A DNA stretch of 64,000 nt from Toxotes chatareus (taxonomy: Eukaryota > Chordata > Actinopteri > Toxotidae), in NCBI GenBank assembly GCA_016801885.1, contig CM028895.1:5356001-5420000 (forward strand), given 5' to 3'. Shown piece by piece: positions 26,001 through 40,500 of the stretch. Positions within the stretch are counted from its first letter, which is position 1. Every line of letters starts with the position of its first letter. The translations under genes and the position numbers were made by a program. The notes below the pieces were generated by a model. It saw only the letters and a list, made by a program, of their open reading frames with translations. It searched no databases and had not been told where the DNA came from.

Positions 26001-29000
26001 AAGGAACTAGATTTCCCTGAAAACTTAAACAGATTTAGGTTGAATTGACAAACAAATAAAAACCACTAAAAAACTCCTCACAGCGGGGTAATTAAGCCTG
26101 GGGGTAAATAAAGCCGAACAGAATTCCAGGACTAAACTGATTTCTATTGATTCGCTGTAACTCGCCATCCTGCTTCCTGTGCTGAAACTAATATTGACAT
26201 CACTTTATCAGATGTTCGTAAGAGATGAGGCATTACCGCTAACAGCAGTCTGACTGGCTGGCTGGATGGCTATTTGAGTGGTTGGCTTGAGTGAACATTA
26301 GGGACAAGATGGCTATTTCAAGGGGCTGAAAGGCACAGCACCTTCAAGCTATTATTACTGCAGGGGTTAGAGGGAGGTAGAGAAGGGGAGAGGTGAGAGA
26401 GAGAGAGAGAGTTGTGTTTCTTTAGCTCTGAGAGTTTTGGACATGACGTGTAATGACTGCATGCAGATTCTCAGCTGCTGCTGCCTGTGTGCGCGTGGCC
26501 ATGCCTCTGACATCTGTGCCGCTAACATACAGCATCTCTCTCTGGTTATTTGGAGAAACTGCAAATCTATAAAAGCAGAAATAAACATCTGATTTAACCA
26601 GTGCTTACATATTGTTTCTACCCGTGGCATTAATGTTTGGACAGCTGAAGTTTTATCAGAAAACAATCCAAAAACAAGACATAATCTGACACCAACTGCT
26701 AATAGTAACCACTACTGACCACATAGCAGTTGTAGTTTATGAAAACATCTGAATGAATGAATGACAGTGTGACAATGGGTGGATTGTAGTGATGAACCTA
26801 CAGAGAATTATCCCCTGAATCTGCAGCTCCCCTCTGCTTTACAGAGCTTTACAGTGAGTTTCAGCCCATTGTTTAGCTCTTTTCCCACAACTCTGCTGTT
26901 CTGGTTCACTCTCATTTCCTGCCGCTGCAGCCAGCTATTTTCAGTACACTACCAAATGGCAGACGGACACAGTTAGCAACAAGCTGTCGAACATAGCTGA
27001 GATACAGAGTGGCTAAAGAGCCATATTTTCCCCCCAAGAATTGGTGGAGACAGAAAACACAGCCAAAGGAACATGAATATTAGACTTGTGTTATGCTTAA
27101 CAACAGTGTTACATCCACCATTTTGTCAGATCTGTGTCAGATCTTGTAGGGCCATTGCAAGCATCTCAACAGGGCTGCCTCTGGGACAAACAAGAGACTG
27201 ATGCAGTCCAAACTCTTAACGGTGATTAAACAGTTAATTTCAAAATAATTGCTAAGAATTTCATACACTCTATTGACATTTTGACCCATAAGGATGATGT
27301 TTCTCCGCTCATGTTCGTGCTTTTACCTGTGGTTATGACATTTCTATTGCCGTTACAATCATATTCCTACCGACAGTGATGAAGCCTCTATTTCTAGTTA
27401 TATCCTTTAAAGACAAAAAAAAATGTAGTGTCTGGAGAGAAGAGAGGAAGATTATCGAGAGACAGGTCAAAAAAAGAGAATTGGGGCCACAGAGTCACAG
27501 GGGTCAGCAGTGATAGATTGAGGCATTTGATTAAATTGTGTCATCATGGCGGCATTAGCCCCAGCGTCTTCACAACCTACTTGTTGCTAGGAAGATTGAG
27601 TGGGCAGGTACAGGGCTGACAGTCTGCAGGTGACCCACGGGTGGCGTTGCCATAGTAGCCAGGTAGACAGGTATCACAGTGAGGGCCAGTGGTGCGGTGA
27701 GAGCAATCCTGGAGGAGACACACAGGTTAAAGCTCATTTATGTCAGGAGAACAAATCAACTATTTGGCAAACAGACCGTCTGATCTGTTCACCCCAGCGT
27801 CATGAGAAAATCAGTTTCTGCAATGATGAAAATCTGTCTTAGAAGCCCACTGTGTTTATTATTGTCTAAAGTCATGCTTTCAAAGTTAAAACAAATCACA
27901 GTTAATCTGTTTCTCAGCAGGTCCACCATTTTCAAAATTCAGATTTACTTTAAACACTCTGTCTTCTCATGTCAAGTTAAACTAATTATTTTAAAAACGT
28001 CCCAGTAGTCCTGAAATTGTCTTGGACAAAAAAAAAAAAAAAAAAAATTTCTTTTTCACATTTTTTTTGTTTGCTGCACTGCAAGTAAACACCTTGATAA
28101 GTAATCCAGTACATGTGTTGAAGACAGAACAAGCAGACTTTGCATTGTCTCCGAAGCAGTGTAGTGTACAAAATGCTGAACACAGACCGGTAGAGGTACA
28201 CCCACTTTAATCATCCTAAAATAATGATGACGTTGAATAATGAGCCACAATTAAGTTAATTTGTAGCTGGAAAGGATGCGAGTTATGACTGAGAAGGAAA
28301 CCAAAGAGCTAACAATAGACCTGCTCTACTTTGAAGTAATTAGTGTCACAGGCTGCTTTGAGAGGTTAAAGGTTAGAAAGGTAAAAACTAAAGGGTTTCA
28401 GTACTGCAATAAGGAGAGCAAACATTTGTTGATACATTTTTACAAAAACAAAATTAATGTTATTAAATAAAGCTGTCAAATCAAATTATTATCAAGCAGA
28501 CAGCAGCAGGACGAACAATCTCGAGGAGGTCTAGGTTAATGATACGGTTCAGGATTAGCAGCACATTTTGTTACCATAGAAACCAAGCACACAGGACTCA
28601 CAGGTACAATATCGACGGAACACTTGGCGACTCATGTAGCTCAGAGTGTCTCAACAAATTTCTTCAGTTTTCTTTGCTTTTAATATATATATTATCTGAA
28701 ACTTTGTCTTCAACTATGGTGCAAAGTGATGATGTTTTCTGTCACTTGCCTGGATCCTTTCCTTGGGTAAGGACATGATACAAAACTTTTTTTTACACCT
28801 TTAGAAAGATCATCCATCTGTTCTTAAGTTACAAATACGGGAGAGAAAACAGATATAAAAATGAATATGGAAAATGGATCAAGAGAATTTTCTTTTCCCC
28901 GACTTGCATCTCAGGGCTTCAGCAGTGACCAACTGGTAATACAATGTGAAACTACCACTTACAGCACTGTAAGTTCAGTTTAAATCCTCCTGGCAGATTG

Positions 29001-32000
29001 ACAGTTATTGATGCCCTGTGCCTTATTTTACTACCTTACCTTAGAGTTAATTAAAAATACTTCTTCTGCATGACATTTCACTGGACTAAAGACACGGCAT
29101 AAAAATGTAAAATTTTGTATTTTACATCTCAGTTTATACTAAATTTTTTTTTTTTCTCTTGTATTTCTGACTTATATATAAATATAAATATAAAATTGTG
29201 TTTCTCCCACTGGGGAGCATGTCCATGCTGTTTTTCTTTTTCTGGCTCAGCACACTCTCGTTTTTCTGTCCAGCTGTTGATGTTTCATGTGTGTGTATGT
29301 GTCAGTTATGTTCCATATAATTTCCTTCTCAGATCAAGTGTCTCTTCACTGGTAAGACACATCCTGACACACACACAATGCGTTAACCTATAGGACCATG
29401 GCATCGTTCAGTCATTCAACTATAGCCAGAGAACACAGTCCTCAGGGAAGGGGTGTGTGTGCATCTGCCTGTCTGCCTGTCACTGTGTATGAATATTTAT
29501 TCAGGAAGAGGGGGGTGTGTGTTTGTTTGTGTGCATGTCTATGAGTGATTTAATGTCAAGTTGTCTTTCTGTGCGCGCGTGTGTGTGTGTAAGAGAGAGA
29601 AGGAGAGAATGAGCCTTCCTGCCTGTCTTTCATTGTGTGTGTGTTTTCCCTCTGACATATTCCAGCATCCTGCTCATCTATAATGAAATATAGCATGGTA
29701 ATACAAAACCCACAACTCTGTATATGTGTGTGTGTACTGCCGTGTGTGTATTAGTGTGTGTGTATTTAGTTTGATGCTAACTGACAGCTTAAGCCTGAGG
29801 CGATGTGTAGACTGGGGAGTGACGATGTGTGTGTGTGTGTGTGTGTGTGCCGATGCACATGAGCAGGTTGGCATATATATATGTGTGTGTGCACTGAGTA
29901 TGTGTATGTTTGTGAGCATTTGTGTGTGTATGTGTGTGTGTGTGTGTATTAGCCAGGGTGAAAGTGTCACACCCTGTAGTTCCTCTAATGGCCACTAGAT
30001 GGCCACAAAAGGAGTTCTCTGAAGAAGAAAGTAAAAACCTCCAACTTCCCTCTTAAATATGCTGTAATATACTGTAATGCCAAAGTATATGTTTTCCATA
30101 TGAAGTCATGCGTGTGATTTGTGTCTTATTGCAGCTAAAAAGGAGGAACTGAGCTGTAAATTGACCAGTGCACGTGAGCAACCCAGGGCTCCCAGGTAAT
30201 CGATTTAACCTCTCTCAATTATTCATCTAAAAAACATCAATGCTCATTTACTTATGACAAACAAGTCACTTACCATTATAGCATAATGCTGATAAATGGG
30301 GTGACACCTTTATGGCTTAGCGGAGAAATGTTTATGAATTAACCCACAATCATCTTACCAGGCAGTGTCCTGTGACCTCGTGGCATTGTGTAGCATGTCC
30401 ATGGCAATGACAAGCTTCACACACACCGTTGTACAGAATTCCATTAACCCTCCGAAAACCAGGAACGCATGCCTGAAACGCACATACACACCCACACAAT
30501 AAGAAAGACAGGGAGATAGACTGAATTGTGTGTCTTTAAGATGCTTTAGTGTGGTGTAATTTGATGTAATGTTTGCTGTTTTTGCAAACTTTGTGGAATA
30601 ATCAACTTACAACAAAGACTGAAAACTCAATACGTTTTCAGACCTTGCAGACACCAAGGTTGCTGTAATTTAATTTGAAAATTTATTTTATCTAATCTGT
30701 AAAAAAAAAAGAAAGTTACATTTACATTTACACAGCTTTTTAGTAATTATTTTATTTAACTTATGTACTTTTCCAACACAATTTTCTTTATATTTTTATT
30801 TTTCTACAGGGGAAAAAAATGCTTACTTCACAGGAAGTCCCAGCATATCCAGGAGGACAAGAACACATTTCTACAGCCGATGCTCTCCTGTCTTCTCTGG
30901 CAGTGGGATTTGCGACCTGCATTGAGAATGAGTGGAGTCTACATACATACATGCACACGCCACACGCCACACACACACACGCACACACATAGAAATCAAG
31001 CTTACACATTTGGTACATTGGTAGTTTGTCTCTTTTAGCTGTTAAACATACACATCCACATACGTGATCTGGACTGTTTGGCTGATTAGGCTTTTGGAGC
31101 TTTTATTACCTGAGTTCATTCTCTCAGGGAGAATTTACACCCAGGCAGCAACAAGCTTCTCTCATAAAACTGCCATCTTTATGTTTAGGTTACAGAAGGT
31201 TAAAGCAGGGTTATTCTCAGGCTATAAGTAAGAGCTGCGAAAGAGAGCCTCAACTCTGGGAAAGCTGTTTTTTTCTCATAAAGCTAAAACCAATATGTCA
31301 CGTTAAAAGCTGCTGGAAGTTTATATTTGTTGAAAAGTTGTTTATTGTGTTTTGTTATCTGTGCTTATTCTATGCACTGAGTGGAGAGCTGTCTTAGCAA
31401 CAACAAAATATAATTGGTTTACTAGGGAACTCAAGTGGTTGCCAAAACAATTAAAATGTATTAAATTTAACATAACATTTTTAAGTATGTAGCATTATAA
31501 TTACTATTTTTATATTTCAGTTTTACAAATATCTTCAAAGATCCACGCATGTTTCTGTTCCTACCTGTACACAGCACTGGGTTCTGTGCTGTACGAGGCC
31601 CGGACCATCACCCGGGTCACGTTGGCTAACACAGACAAGAAATCCCTCCGACTAATCAGCTGCGCTGTGTCTGAAATCAGGAAGTTTTCTGGAAGGAGAA
31701 CAATATGATTGGTGCTTGGCGAGGGTGGGTACAGCGGCTGGCCAAACCTTCTGTCTACAATCTTCATCCCGCCACCCTGGTAGAGAAGGAAGAAAGAAAC
31801 CTTGGTTGTTGTTTTTTTTTTTTTATCTTCTTTGTTCAAATTAACTTTTAATTCCATAAAGTTTGTGTTCCGTCTCTTTCTTGAAAGGACTATCATATCC
31901 AACTGATCAGGGGATAAAAAGAGAGTGAGAGTGAATGATGTGTCATTAGGTAATGAGCTGCAGTCTCTATTGACATTTTGAATGGACTGAATGCAAAGTG

Positions 32001-34483
32001 AATTGTGCCCGGGCCTGGTATCTGACTATCTCTTGTTGAGTACAGATCAATGGCATGTAGCGGCTAACGCAGAGTGACAACTACTGATGGAGGGGGAGAG
32101 AGGGAGAGAGAGAGAGCTTAGCATGCCAATAAACCATTAAATAAAAACTAATTGAAAGAGAGGAGATGGAGGGAGGCATAAAGAGAAAGAAAGCAGCGGC
32201 CAAGCAGAGACAAACATGGAAAGAAAGCAAGAGACAGAGAAAAATAATCAGATTGACACGAAAAAAAGACAGTCACCATAGAGTAAATTGTTTTCATGTC
32301 TCTGAAACAAAGGTTTTTACTGTCTCTCTTTTGCTGTTATTTTTGTTGTCGCTTCTATTTTATCACATCTAAAAATTGTAATTCATTAAAAGAATGAGGC
32401 AGGTACATTGCTATGTTTTTCTTATTGTCAACAAATCCCATTAAAAGACCAAAATCAACATTAGTAGGGACTATTTTCAGCAGCGGATTAATACACATTT
32501 AGTGTGCTACTATGTGAGATGGCAATGAAGGAACATCTCACACAGTGCACACAGTGTGGCTCATTAATGCATTTTTAATGGTTTTTGCACATCGATGGAG
32601 CTGAAAGAAAATGAGGATTGAGCTGAAGCCTTGGCTACACAGGCAATACTTGTCGTAACTCTTGTATAATACATCAAATGACAACATTTATGTTTAATCT
32701 AGTTCATCGCCCCTTACAAAACAAACGCACCATATTACTGCAAAGATTTGGAAGCTGTTTGCATCTGTTCAGATGATGTTTTCAATTCATATCTGAATAA
32801 TGTATCGCCATTTGTTTGCACCTCTTGTTTCTTTCTTTCCTCCAACATGTTTTTATGTTTCTTGAAATAAAATGAATTCTATTCAGCTCCTAAAGTAACA
32901 TCTTGAGCTACCGCTAACAGAACTCTCTCAATATATACTGTTTTGCATTAGAGAAAAATAAACTGGAACGTAGACTGAATCTTAATGTCTTTTTTTCCAA
33001 TTGTTTCAAGCTAAATGAGAAACTCAAGACGCACATATTTCCAGAGCAGAACACTGTTTGTTGATACTGTTGCCGTGAAAGGCTCGGTATTTACATTTCT
33101 TTAAACTGTGCAGATGAAGGCTGATAAAGTGGGCATGGATTGAGAGAAAGACACGGAAATCAACAAAGCCACACACACAGACAAACACAGACAGAGAGAT
33201 TATTGTCTATTCAGATCCCAAATAGTTACAACTGCTTCTTGCACTTGACAAAACCATACAACAAACAATATCACAACTCGATGCAGATATGCAGAGAGTA
33301 AACAGTGGGGGGACAGAAAGAAACAAAACAAGACAAAGGCTGAAAGAGAGACAGAGAAGAGGGAGAAAGTTGGTTGACAGTGTGTAGGTGGTTCATTATT
33401 GTCATCATTTGGAGAGGCTTTTTGTTGACAACTAGACCGACACTTGTCCTCCTCTCCTCCTCCCAGTCTGTCCATCTCACTGACACATCTTTAAATAACA
33501 CAAGCTCATTGGTCTGTGACTATCCATCTCCCAGTTTTCATTCTTTCCCATCTCTTTCCCTCTTTATTTTCTTCCTCCCTTTTTTCTTTCTTTTCTTCCT
33601 CCTTACCTTTCTTCCTTCCTTCATTTCCTTCTTTTCTTCATCTCTTCTTACTCATTTTCCTTCCTTTCCTACTTTGCTTTTGTCTGTCTTCTCTTAGTCA
33701 CTCTTTGTGTCCTACTGCTTTTTCTTTGTCCCTTTTCTCCCTGCCATTTTTTCTTTCTTCCTTCCTGCCATCTTTCTTCTGTCCTTCAGTTTTACCTTTC
33801 TGCCTTCCTTCTTCCATCATTTATTTCCGTCTTCCTTATGTCTCTACTCTTCTTACTTTCCTTTATTTTCCTGCTGTCCCTCTTTCTCCCTTCTTCTTTC
33901 TGTCATTTAGTTTCCTCTTCCCATCTTTGCGGTATTCATTCTTTTCTTTGTAGCATTGTTCTAACCGAAAGACAGAAAATAAAGTAGTGATAAAACTGTT
34001 GTTTGCATCTGTGTTCATATTCAATCTAACGCTCCATCACTGCAGGATAAAAGACTTATTCATCATTTAATTTTTTAAATCTATGATTTATTTTTACAGT
34101 GAGAAGTTATTGCACCCTATTACTGACAATCCTCTTTAACATGTCATCGACTGAAAGTTGTGTGTGCAAAACAACAGGGTTGTTTGTACAGCTCTGGCAC
34201 ACTGTAGACATACATAAACGTACACGCATGTGCCAACCTGTACTTGTGCCAGTTGTGCTTGTGTGTGTACTGTCTACTCACACACACACAAACACATAAT
34301 GTTGTTTACTGATACAAGAGATATAAACAGTTAACTAATAGTGTTGTTGCTCTGCTTATTGCTGCCATGCATCATATCACAACCTGCTCATTATAAAGAC
34401 ATACAGAGCGCAAGGAGAGGGAGAGACTCTCTATCTGCATTTTTTATTGCTAAGTTCAGCATTTCTCTGCCAGCTGTAGCTGC

Positions 34484-34536
<53 letters not shown>

Positions 34537-37500
34537 TTTGTGTATGTGTGTTTTTAACAGCTTTTATTTGCTACTTCATTTAGTAGTTTTCACTGGTGCA
34601 AGATTCAGTGGCTTATGGGAAAAGATAAATAATGCTGCAGACACAAATATATAAAACATACATATCGTGTGTGTGTGTGTGTGTGTGTGGGGTTTCCCTG
34701 GTTGTGACCACTACCTCTCACACCAAACACCGTGTATTTACCAGGAGAGGAACACTCCTTATCAACCAAGGGGCTGCCCAGAGATCTAGAGCATATTTCT
34801 TGGCTGCTCACCGCTCATAAGGAATCTCCCAAATGAACTAACAGGGTTAAATAATGTAAGACCTATCACACACTCCATACAAAATAGTCCAGAAAAAGGC
34901 AGATATATAATGTCTTTATCTTTGTGTGTGTTTGAAAACTTACCTCTATGATTAGGTCAGGTTCAGAGGTGACTCGAAGTGCCATTTGGTCTTGTTGGTC
35001 TGTTGTGTAAGACACAGTGTAGACCACAATCCCTCCATAGGCTGAAAGCTGAAGAGAGACAGAGAAACAGAGATTAGTGGGTTAGTTGTTTGCAGAATTT
35101 TGTAGAATTACGGAAAATTATTGACATGATTAATTATATTTAATGTGTGTTCTGGCATACAGCTGATACCTGTATCCAAAGCAAGCCAGATTGTCTTCTC
35201 TGGACACATTGTCTTACACTGATTAACTGAGAGTGCCTCGCTGGCAGATTTAAAGGGACACGATGTGATTTTATTCAGAGCAACAACCACTGTGGCCACA
35301 AGTGATCATTAAAGGATAGTAAATGGTAAAAGTAGTGTAACGGTAACACAAGTAAAGTTATTCCTTCTCTCAAAGGTTGCATAGTGTAGAATTAGAAATA
35401 TTACTTAATATGTTGTCACAAAAAAATTATCTCAAATCTTGAATCTGTAAATGTGTGCTTCAAGTTTGAATTATGTTAAAATCCACCACCACTACCACTT
35501 TACACAGCAAAACTACCACAACTACTGCTTCTACTAAACTACTACTACTGTGTTTTCCTATAATATTATTTTGTTTTAAAACTAAGGAAAACAAAAATAA
35601 GCTACAATCTTTGTTGTCTTGTTGTTTTGGAGCAGTGTTTCTGTTGAGTCCACAGAATGAGCTTTAGCTGGAGAAACGCTGCGTCGGCATGATCCCGAAA
35701 TTTATTATTCTGCTCCAACCTGAACAGTAATGGGTGGGAGAGCGAGATAATAATGCCACCATAAAAACAGAGAGAGTGGGGGGACACTGAGGAAGAGGGG
35801 GAGAGAGACGAAGAAACAGCTTGAGACAGAAAGATAGAGAGAGAGTGAGTTAGAGAGGGAGTAAGAGGTGGGCTTAATATCTCTATAAACCTCTTCCATT
35901 CTACATCATTACTCTCAGTTCTTAAACTGGGAGGAGGAATCGCCCATTTCACAGCTGACTGAAAATGCACACACACTTACACACCAGCAGGCATGGAGGT
36001 GTACTTGGGTGGACATTTTATTGACTAACACTATTCTAATCTGACCCTATTTGCTGATTTGGACTCCAGAAGACAGTAAAGTCATAGTTTAAACCCACAG
36101 TGCTTTGAAAAAAAAAAGCGTTCAAACACAAGGTCAGGTTATAATTCTCTGTGGGTTTTTGACTATAAGAAACTTTTTTCCATTGCTAATATGGAAATAT
36201 AGAATGGTGAAACTTTAAAAAGTCACTCTGAATAATACACTTTCATTCTGACATATGTTCCAGTCCTATAAGCATCTTGTGGTGCATTAAAATAAAACTT
36301 TGTCTTCTTGTGACACCTAATCTTAGGTTTTATATGTCAATGAGTTGAGAACAGTTTTACCAAAGAATGATTTTCGTTTCCAGTTTATATCTTTTGAACA
36401 TTTATTTTTTCAATGCATTTGAAGAGGTAAACTGGCCCTGGATTTCACAAGAATACAGATATTCTGACACAGAAATAGAAAACGTTTTATTCTTCTTTAG
36501 ACATCTTATGACTTTTATCCCGTGGGCCCTTGAGGGTGTCCCTGGCCTCACGTTGGGAAGCAGTGGTGCAGAGCAAAATTTAGATAAAAAAAAAAAAAAA
36601 CACCAAAAGACTGCATAGGTCTATTAGTGCTTTAACTCGTCCACTTGAGCAACAGGGCCTTGGATAAAAAGTTGATTTGCATGTTTTATGCTCGCTTTTA
36701 TTATTATTGTTATAATAGTATGCACTCATCAGCACATGAACTGAGGGGAAAGAAATGCTTCATCTGTACATTCTCATGAACACTGTTCCACTGTCTTCGT
36801 GGATCATTCTCTCTTCACTTAGCAGACCTGAATTTAGCTATTTAGTTTCTTTGAAATTATTGGCGTTTCTAAGAAAACTCATTCCTCTGACGCCATCCAC
36901 TCAACCTGGACAATATTTAAAGCTTTTGTCATGGCAACCTGATGACCCATCTCTACCCTGTGGGAGGGGAGGACACCTACAGAATAAAACAGCAGGAGAG
37001 GGGAATTGTGGGGAGAGAGAGGGGAATTACAGTGAGAGGAAACTAAGGAACAATAAACAATAAACTCACACACACATACAGCTTCAAAAGACTTCAGTTG
37101 GATCCCCACAAGAGCTCGATAAAGCTGTTATTAACTCTATTAGTGTCCAGAGCAAGAAGAAGACGAAGACAGAATCCTTGCTGTTAAAAACCTAATTAAG
37201 GATGTGACAGTCTTCATGACTGTGAACCTTTTTAAGTGTGTATCAGTTTACACAAGTCATACAGATTAATATACAGTATGTGGGTAGAATATTGTTAAGC
37301 AAAATAATCTCATATCACAACAGGAATACTTTCTGAAGAAATTGAACTAAATAGCTGGTACAGCTGCTGCAGCAGTTGCAGGGGATATTTTGCATGGTAC
37401 AGTCCAAATGTTTGACTTCAAATGTTTTAAAAAAAAAACAAAAAAACCTTGCCTAAAACACTGATGAAAGTTTTACTGACACACACATTAGAATTCTCTC

Positions 37501-40500
37501 GCTACTGTTTATCGATCTGAGTGAAAAGAAAGGGGATTTGCAGAAAGGAGGAAAAACTGGGAGGCAAGAAATAAGAGAACTGAAAAGAGAGGAGGTGGTG
37601 GACAGAACTGTGGATAGACAAACAAAAGATGCGATAAAATGCAGCAGGACACCAGGGGAGAGACACAAAACAAGGATGAAATAAGAGGGAGGAAAGCAGG
37701 GAGGAGAGGATGGAGGAAACGCGAGGAGTAAAGTTATGATATTTAATTTGCTGCCTATGCTAAAGAGTGGGTTTGGCATGGAGCAAGAAGAGGTGTGAAA
37801 ATGAGTCACTATCGACCTTATTCCTCCTCCAGGGTTCACACTGGAGCCCTGATGTAACATGACTTCTCCACCATTAAATAACAAAGTCAGAGCATTGTAA
37901 TGACCTACAAATGTTAGTCTGCCCTGATTATAATACTGATGTAATTCTAAAAAGGGTAGATTTCTTTGGACTTTCTGAGGACAACAAACATCTAAAACCC
38001 AATATCAGATAAAAAAGCCAGTGAAGAAAGCTGGCGAACCCTGGCACACTCCTGCTAAGTTTTCTGATACTCGCAAAGATTCGATCAAATTAACAGATTT
38101 TGTTGGGCACATGCAGCGTTAGAAATCCTCTAAAAAGAGCCATTACAATATTAGCAAAGAGACCTAACACGCCAGGGCCAGACATCTAAAAAACAAAAAC
38201 ATGTTGTCTTACATGTTAACAGGATAAATACAAATGATTTAGTCTATTTTTATGTTCTTAAGTTGTGTTACTCTATTTACAGCAGTGTCTCACCAGATAT
38301 TTTCAATTAAATGTAGTGCCTCTCAGGTGTAAGATGACCTGGCTTCACTGACAACTCATTAGCAAAGAATGCACACAGAACAACAATCAGCTAACAGTAC
38401 TGTTAGCTATAGCTCTTGCTTAGACGCCCACATACAGACTGAACTAGCAGGAAAACAAACCTGCTCCCTTGCACACAAACTACTGTCATAGCTGAAATTA
38501 CAGACGGGCTTCACAGAGTCTGAGCTGACAACATGTTTACTGACAACCTGGAAATCTCAGAAACTACACTTTCAGTCTTTTTTTAATTTTTTTTTTTTTA
38601 TCCTTAACTCTCTAACTGAACATCTGTGGACACAATGATACAACAGTGGCTCTAAACATGTCACCCAGTCTGTTATAGTAGTATTACCACTGTCATTATA
38701 AAACAATTTAAGAAAATTGGGAAAATAATCTCACCTTGAGGTCCATTTCGCGCTCTATTGCATCTGCTGTTGAAGATCTATTTAGTGATTTGAACAGCAG
38801 ATGGAGTTTGCTAAGTAAGGACTTCTTGTCTATGATGAGTTAAAAGTCTCAAAGTTCATTCTTGCCAAACAATTTATGAATGAAAACTCCTCAGTGCTCA
38901 GAAAAAAAAAGGAAATTTCCATGACAACTGGACAAACTCTAATTAGGGTGAAGTGATACAACTGGAACCTCCAGAACAGCTATTAATGGACCTTGAGGTG
39001 AGAGTGTTATGCCAACTGCTGTTTCTAACCTCAACAGTAAAAGTCAATGTAATACACTTTTCTTTGTCCTGCTACACATCACACCGAAGGTGAATAATCT
39101 AAAAATTCAATCCAAAAAGAGTCACTTGAATTTTTTCTTTTGTGTAAATGGAAATCTAAGGTTATGGTCGCGTCTTCCTGATCGCACAGAAGGGGAAAAC
39201 TGAACTATGGGGATTTTAGAGGAACGAAATCAAACAGCCACCAACTTTAGAGGTGCAGAAGGCAAGGACAGTAGCTAGCGAAGCAAATTACTGCTTGTAA
39301 GTAGTAATGACATTGCTTAAACTGAAAAAACTTTCTTTTGTGCATACTGCATGCTAGCTTCTTCAGAGAAATATGTCTGCTGACCTGCATTTGTATGCCT
39401 GTTTGTTTTGTTATACAAAACCAGAGAGTGGAAACCAACGCTCTCTTTAGGAGATTGGGCAGAGAGAGAGAGAAAGAAGGGGAGAGAGAGAGACACACAC
39501 ACAGTGAGGTTGGAGGGGACAAAGGAAATCATCCTTCAGGAAATGAAAACCAGATTGTCACAAAAGCTTCAGAAAACAAACTCCCCTAAAGTGACACACA
39601 TAAACAGACACACACACTCACCCACACACACACACACACACAAGCTTGCAGGCATACGCAAGAACACACACAAATACCCAGCGAAACAAAGACATACACT
39701 CACACAGAGATAGAAATATAAACACACACACACACCTGCGTCGTCTTCCTGATGCCTGTGGTTGTTTGCAATTGGTATCGAGAGTTTTCACTCTGTTTAT
39801 CCACCGCTTATGCACAGACAGGCACAAACACAGACACAGACACACACACACACACACCGACTATTGTTGTTCCTAGCAGTAGGGTTAGATTGGCTCCAGA
39901 TGGACCAACAGTCAGTGGAATGCTGAACTGACCTTCTGTGTGTGAGAGTGATATATGTTGAGAAAGAGAAAAGAAAGTCCTCGTCGAAAAAGTAGCAAAA
40001 CCAAAAAATTCTGTCTGTCAGGAGTTAGCACTAGGGGCATGTCTGAGCATGGCCTTGTTTGGTTCTGTATCTTCAGGGCCTTCTCCGTGCAGGCTTTTTT
40101 GATTGTGCTGCATCATGCCTGTTGGTGGGAGATGGATGCAGTACCCTTGAGGAAAAGTGTGCAATCAGACTTTTTTCCTGGTATAGAGAGACACTGAGTC
40201 CATAGGGGTGTCTGCTGCCCATGGCATCCAGGATCGCTCCTGGAAAGAGCTCAGAGAGTTGAAGACGACATTGTACAATGATATGGTTTAATAAACTGAT
40301 ACTGCAGTTGCACCCAGGATAATGGCTAAGTGAATCTGTGTGTAATCACCCATGTTAGTGGCAGGGGGAGCTAACATTTTACTCTGGACCGAGTCACTCT
40401 GAGTGGGAGAGACAGCCACAGTGTGTTTGTGGTCTGGAGTGTGGCAGGACACTTGTTTCAGACAATTTGCACCATGAAATTTCTTTTTTTTTCTGGGTGG

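Larger units (their letters stand above)
31777..34943 (-). other. lama2: Intron W12-W13 (3.2 kb)
   Basis: Contains the TG tracts at 34.49 and 34.67 kb and the 430-bp pyrimidine tract. The 32.37-33.10 kb part is low in repeats. Confidence 0.85.

Noticed and set aside
28921..29000. B-box-like GTTCAGTTTAAATCC suggesting a SINE
   Set aside because: Too many mismatches to GGTTCGAATCC, no A box at the right distance, and no target duplication.
33516..33953. 145-codon plus-strand open frame
   Set aside because: Entirely Leu/Ser/Phe/Pro from the pyrimidine tract; low-complexity artefact.
37453..37884. 143-codon minus-strand open frame
   Set aside because: Mostly the complement of a purine-rich tract; residue content is repetitive and no family is recognised.
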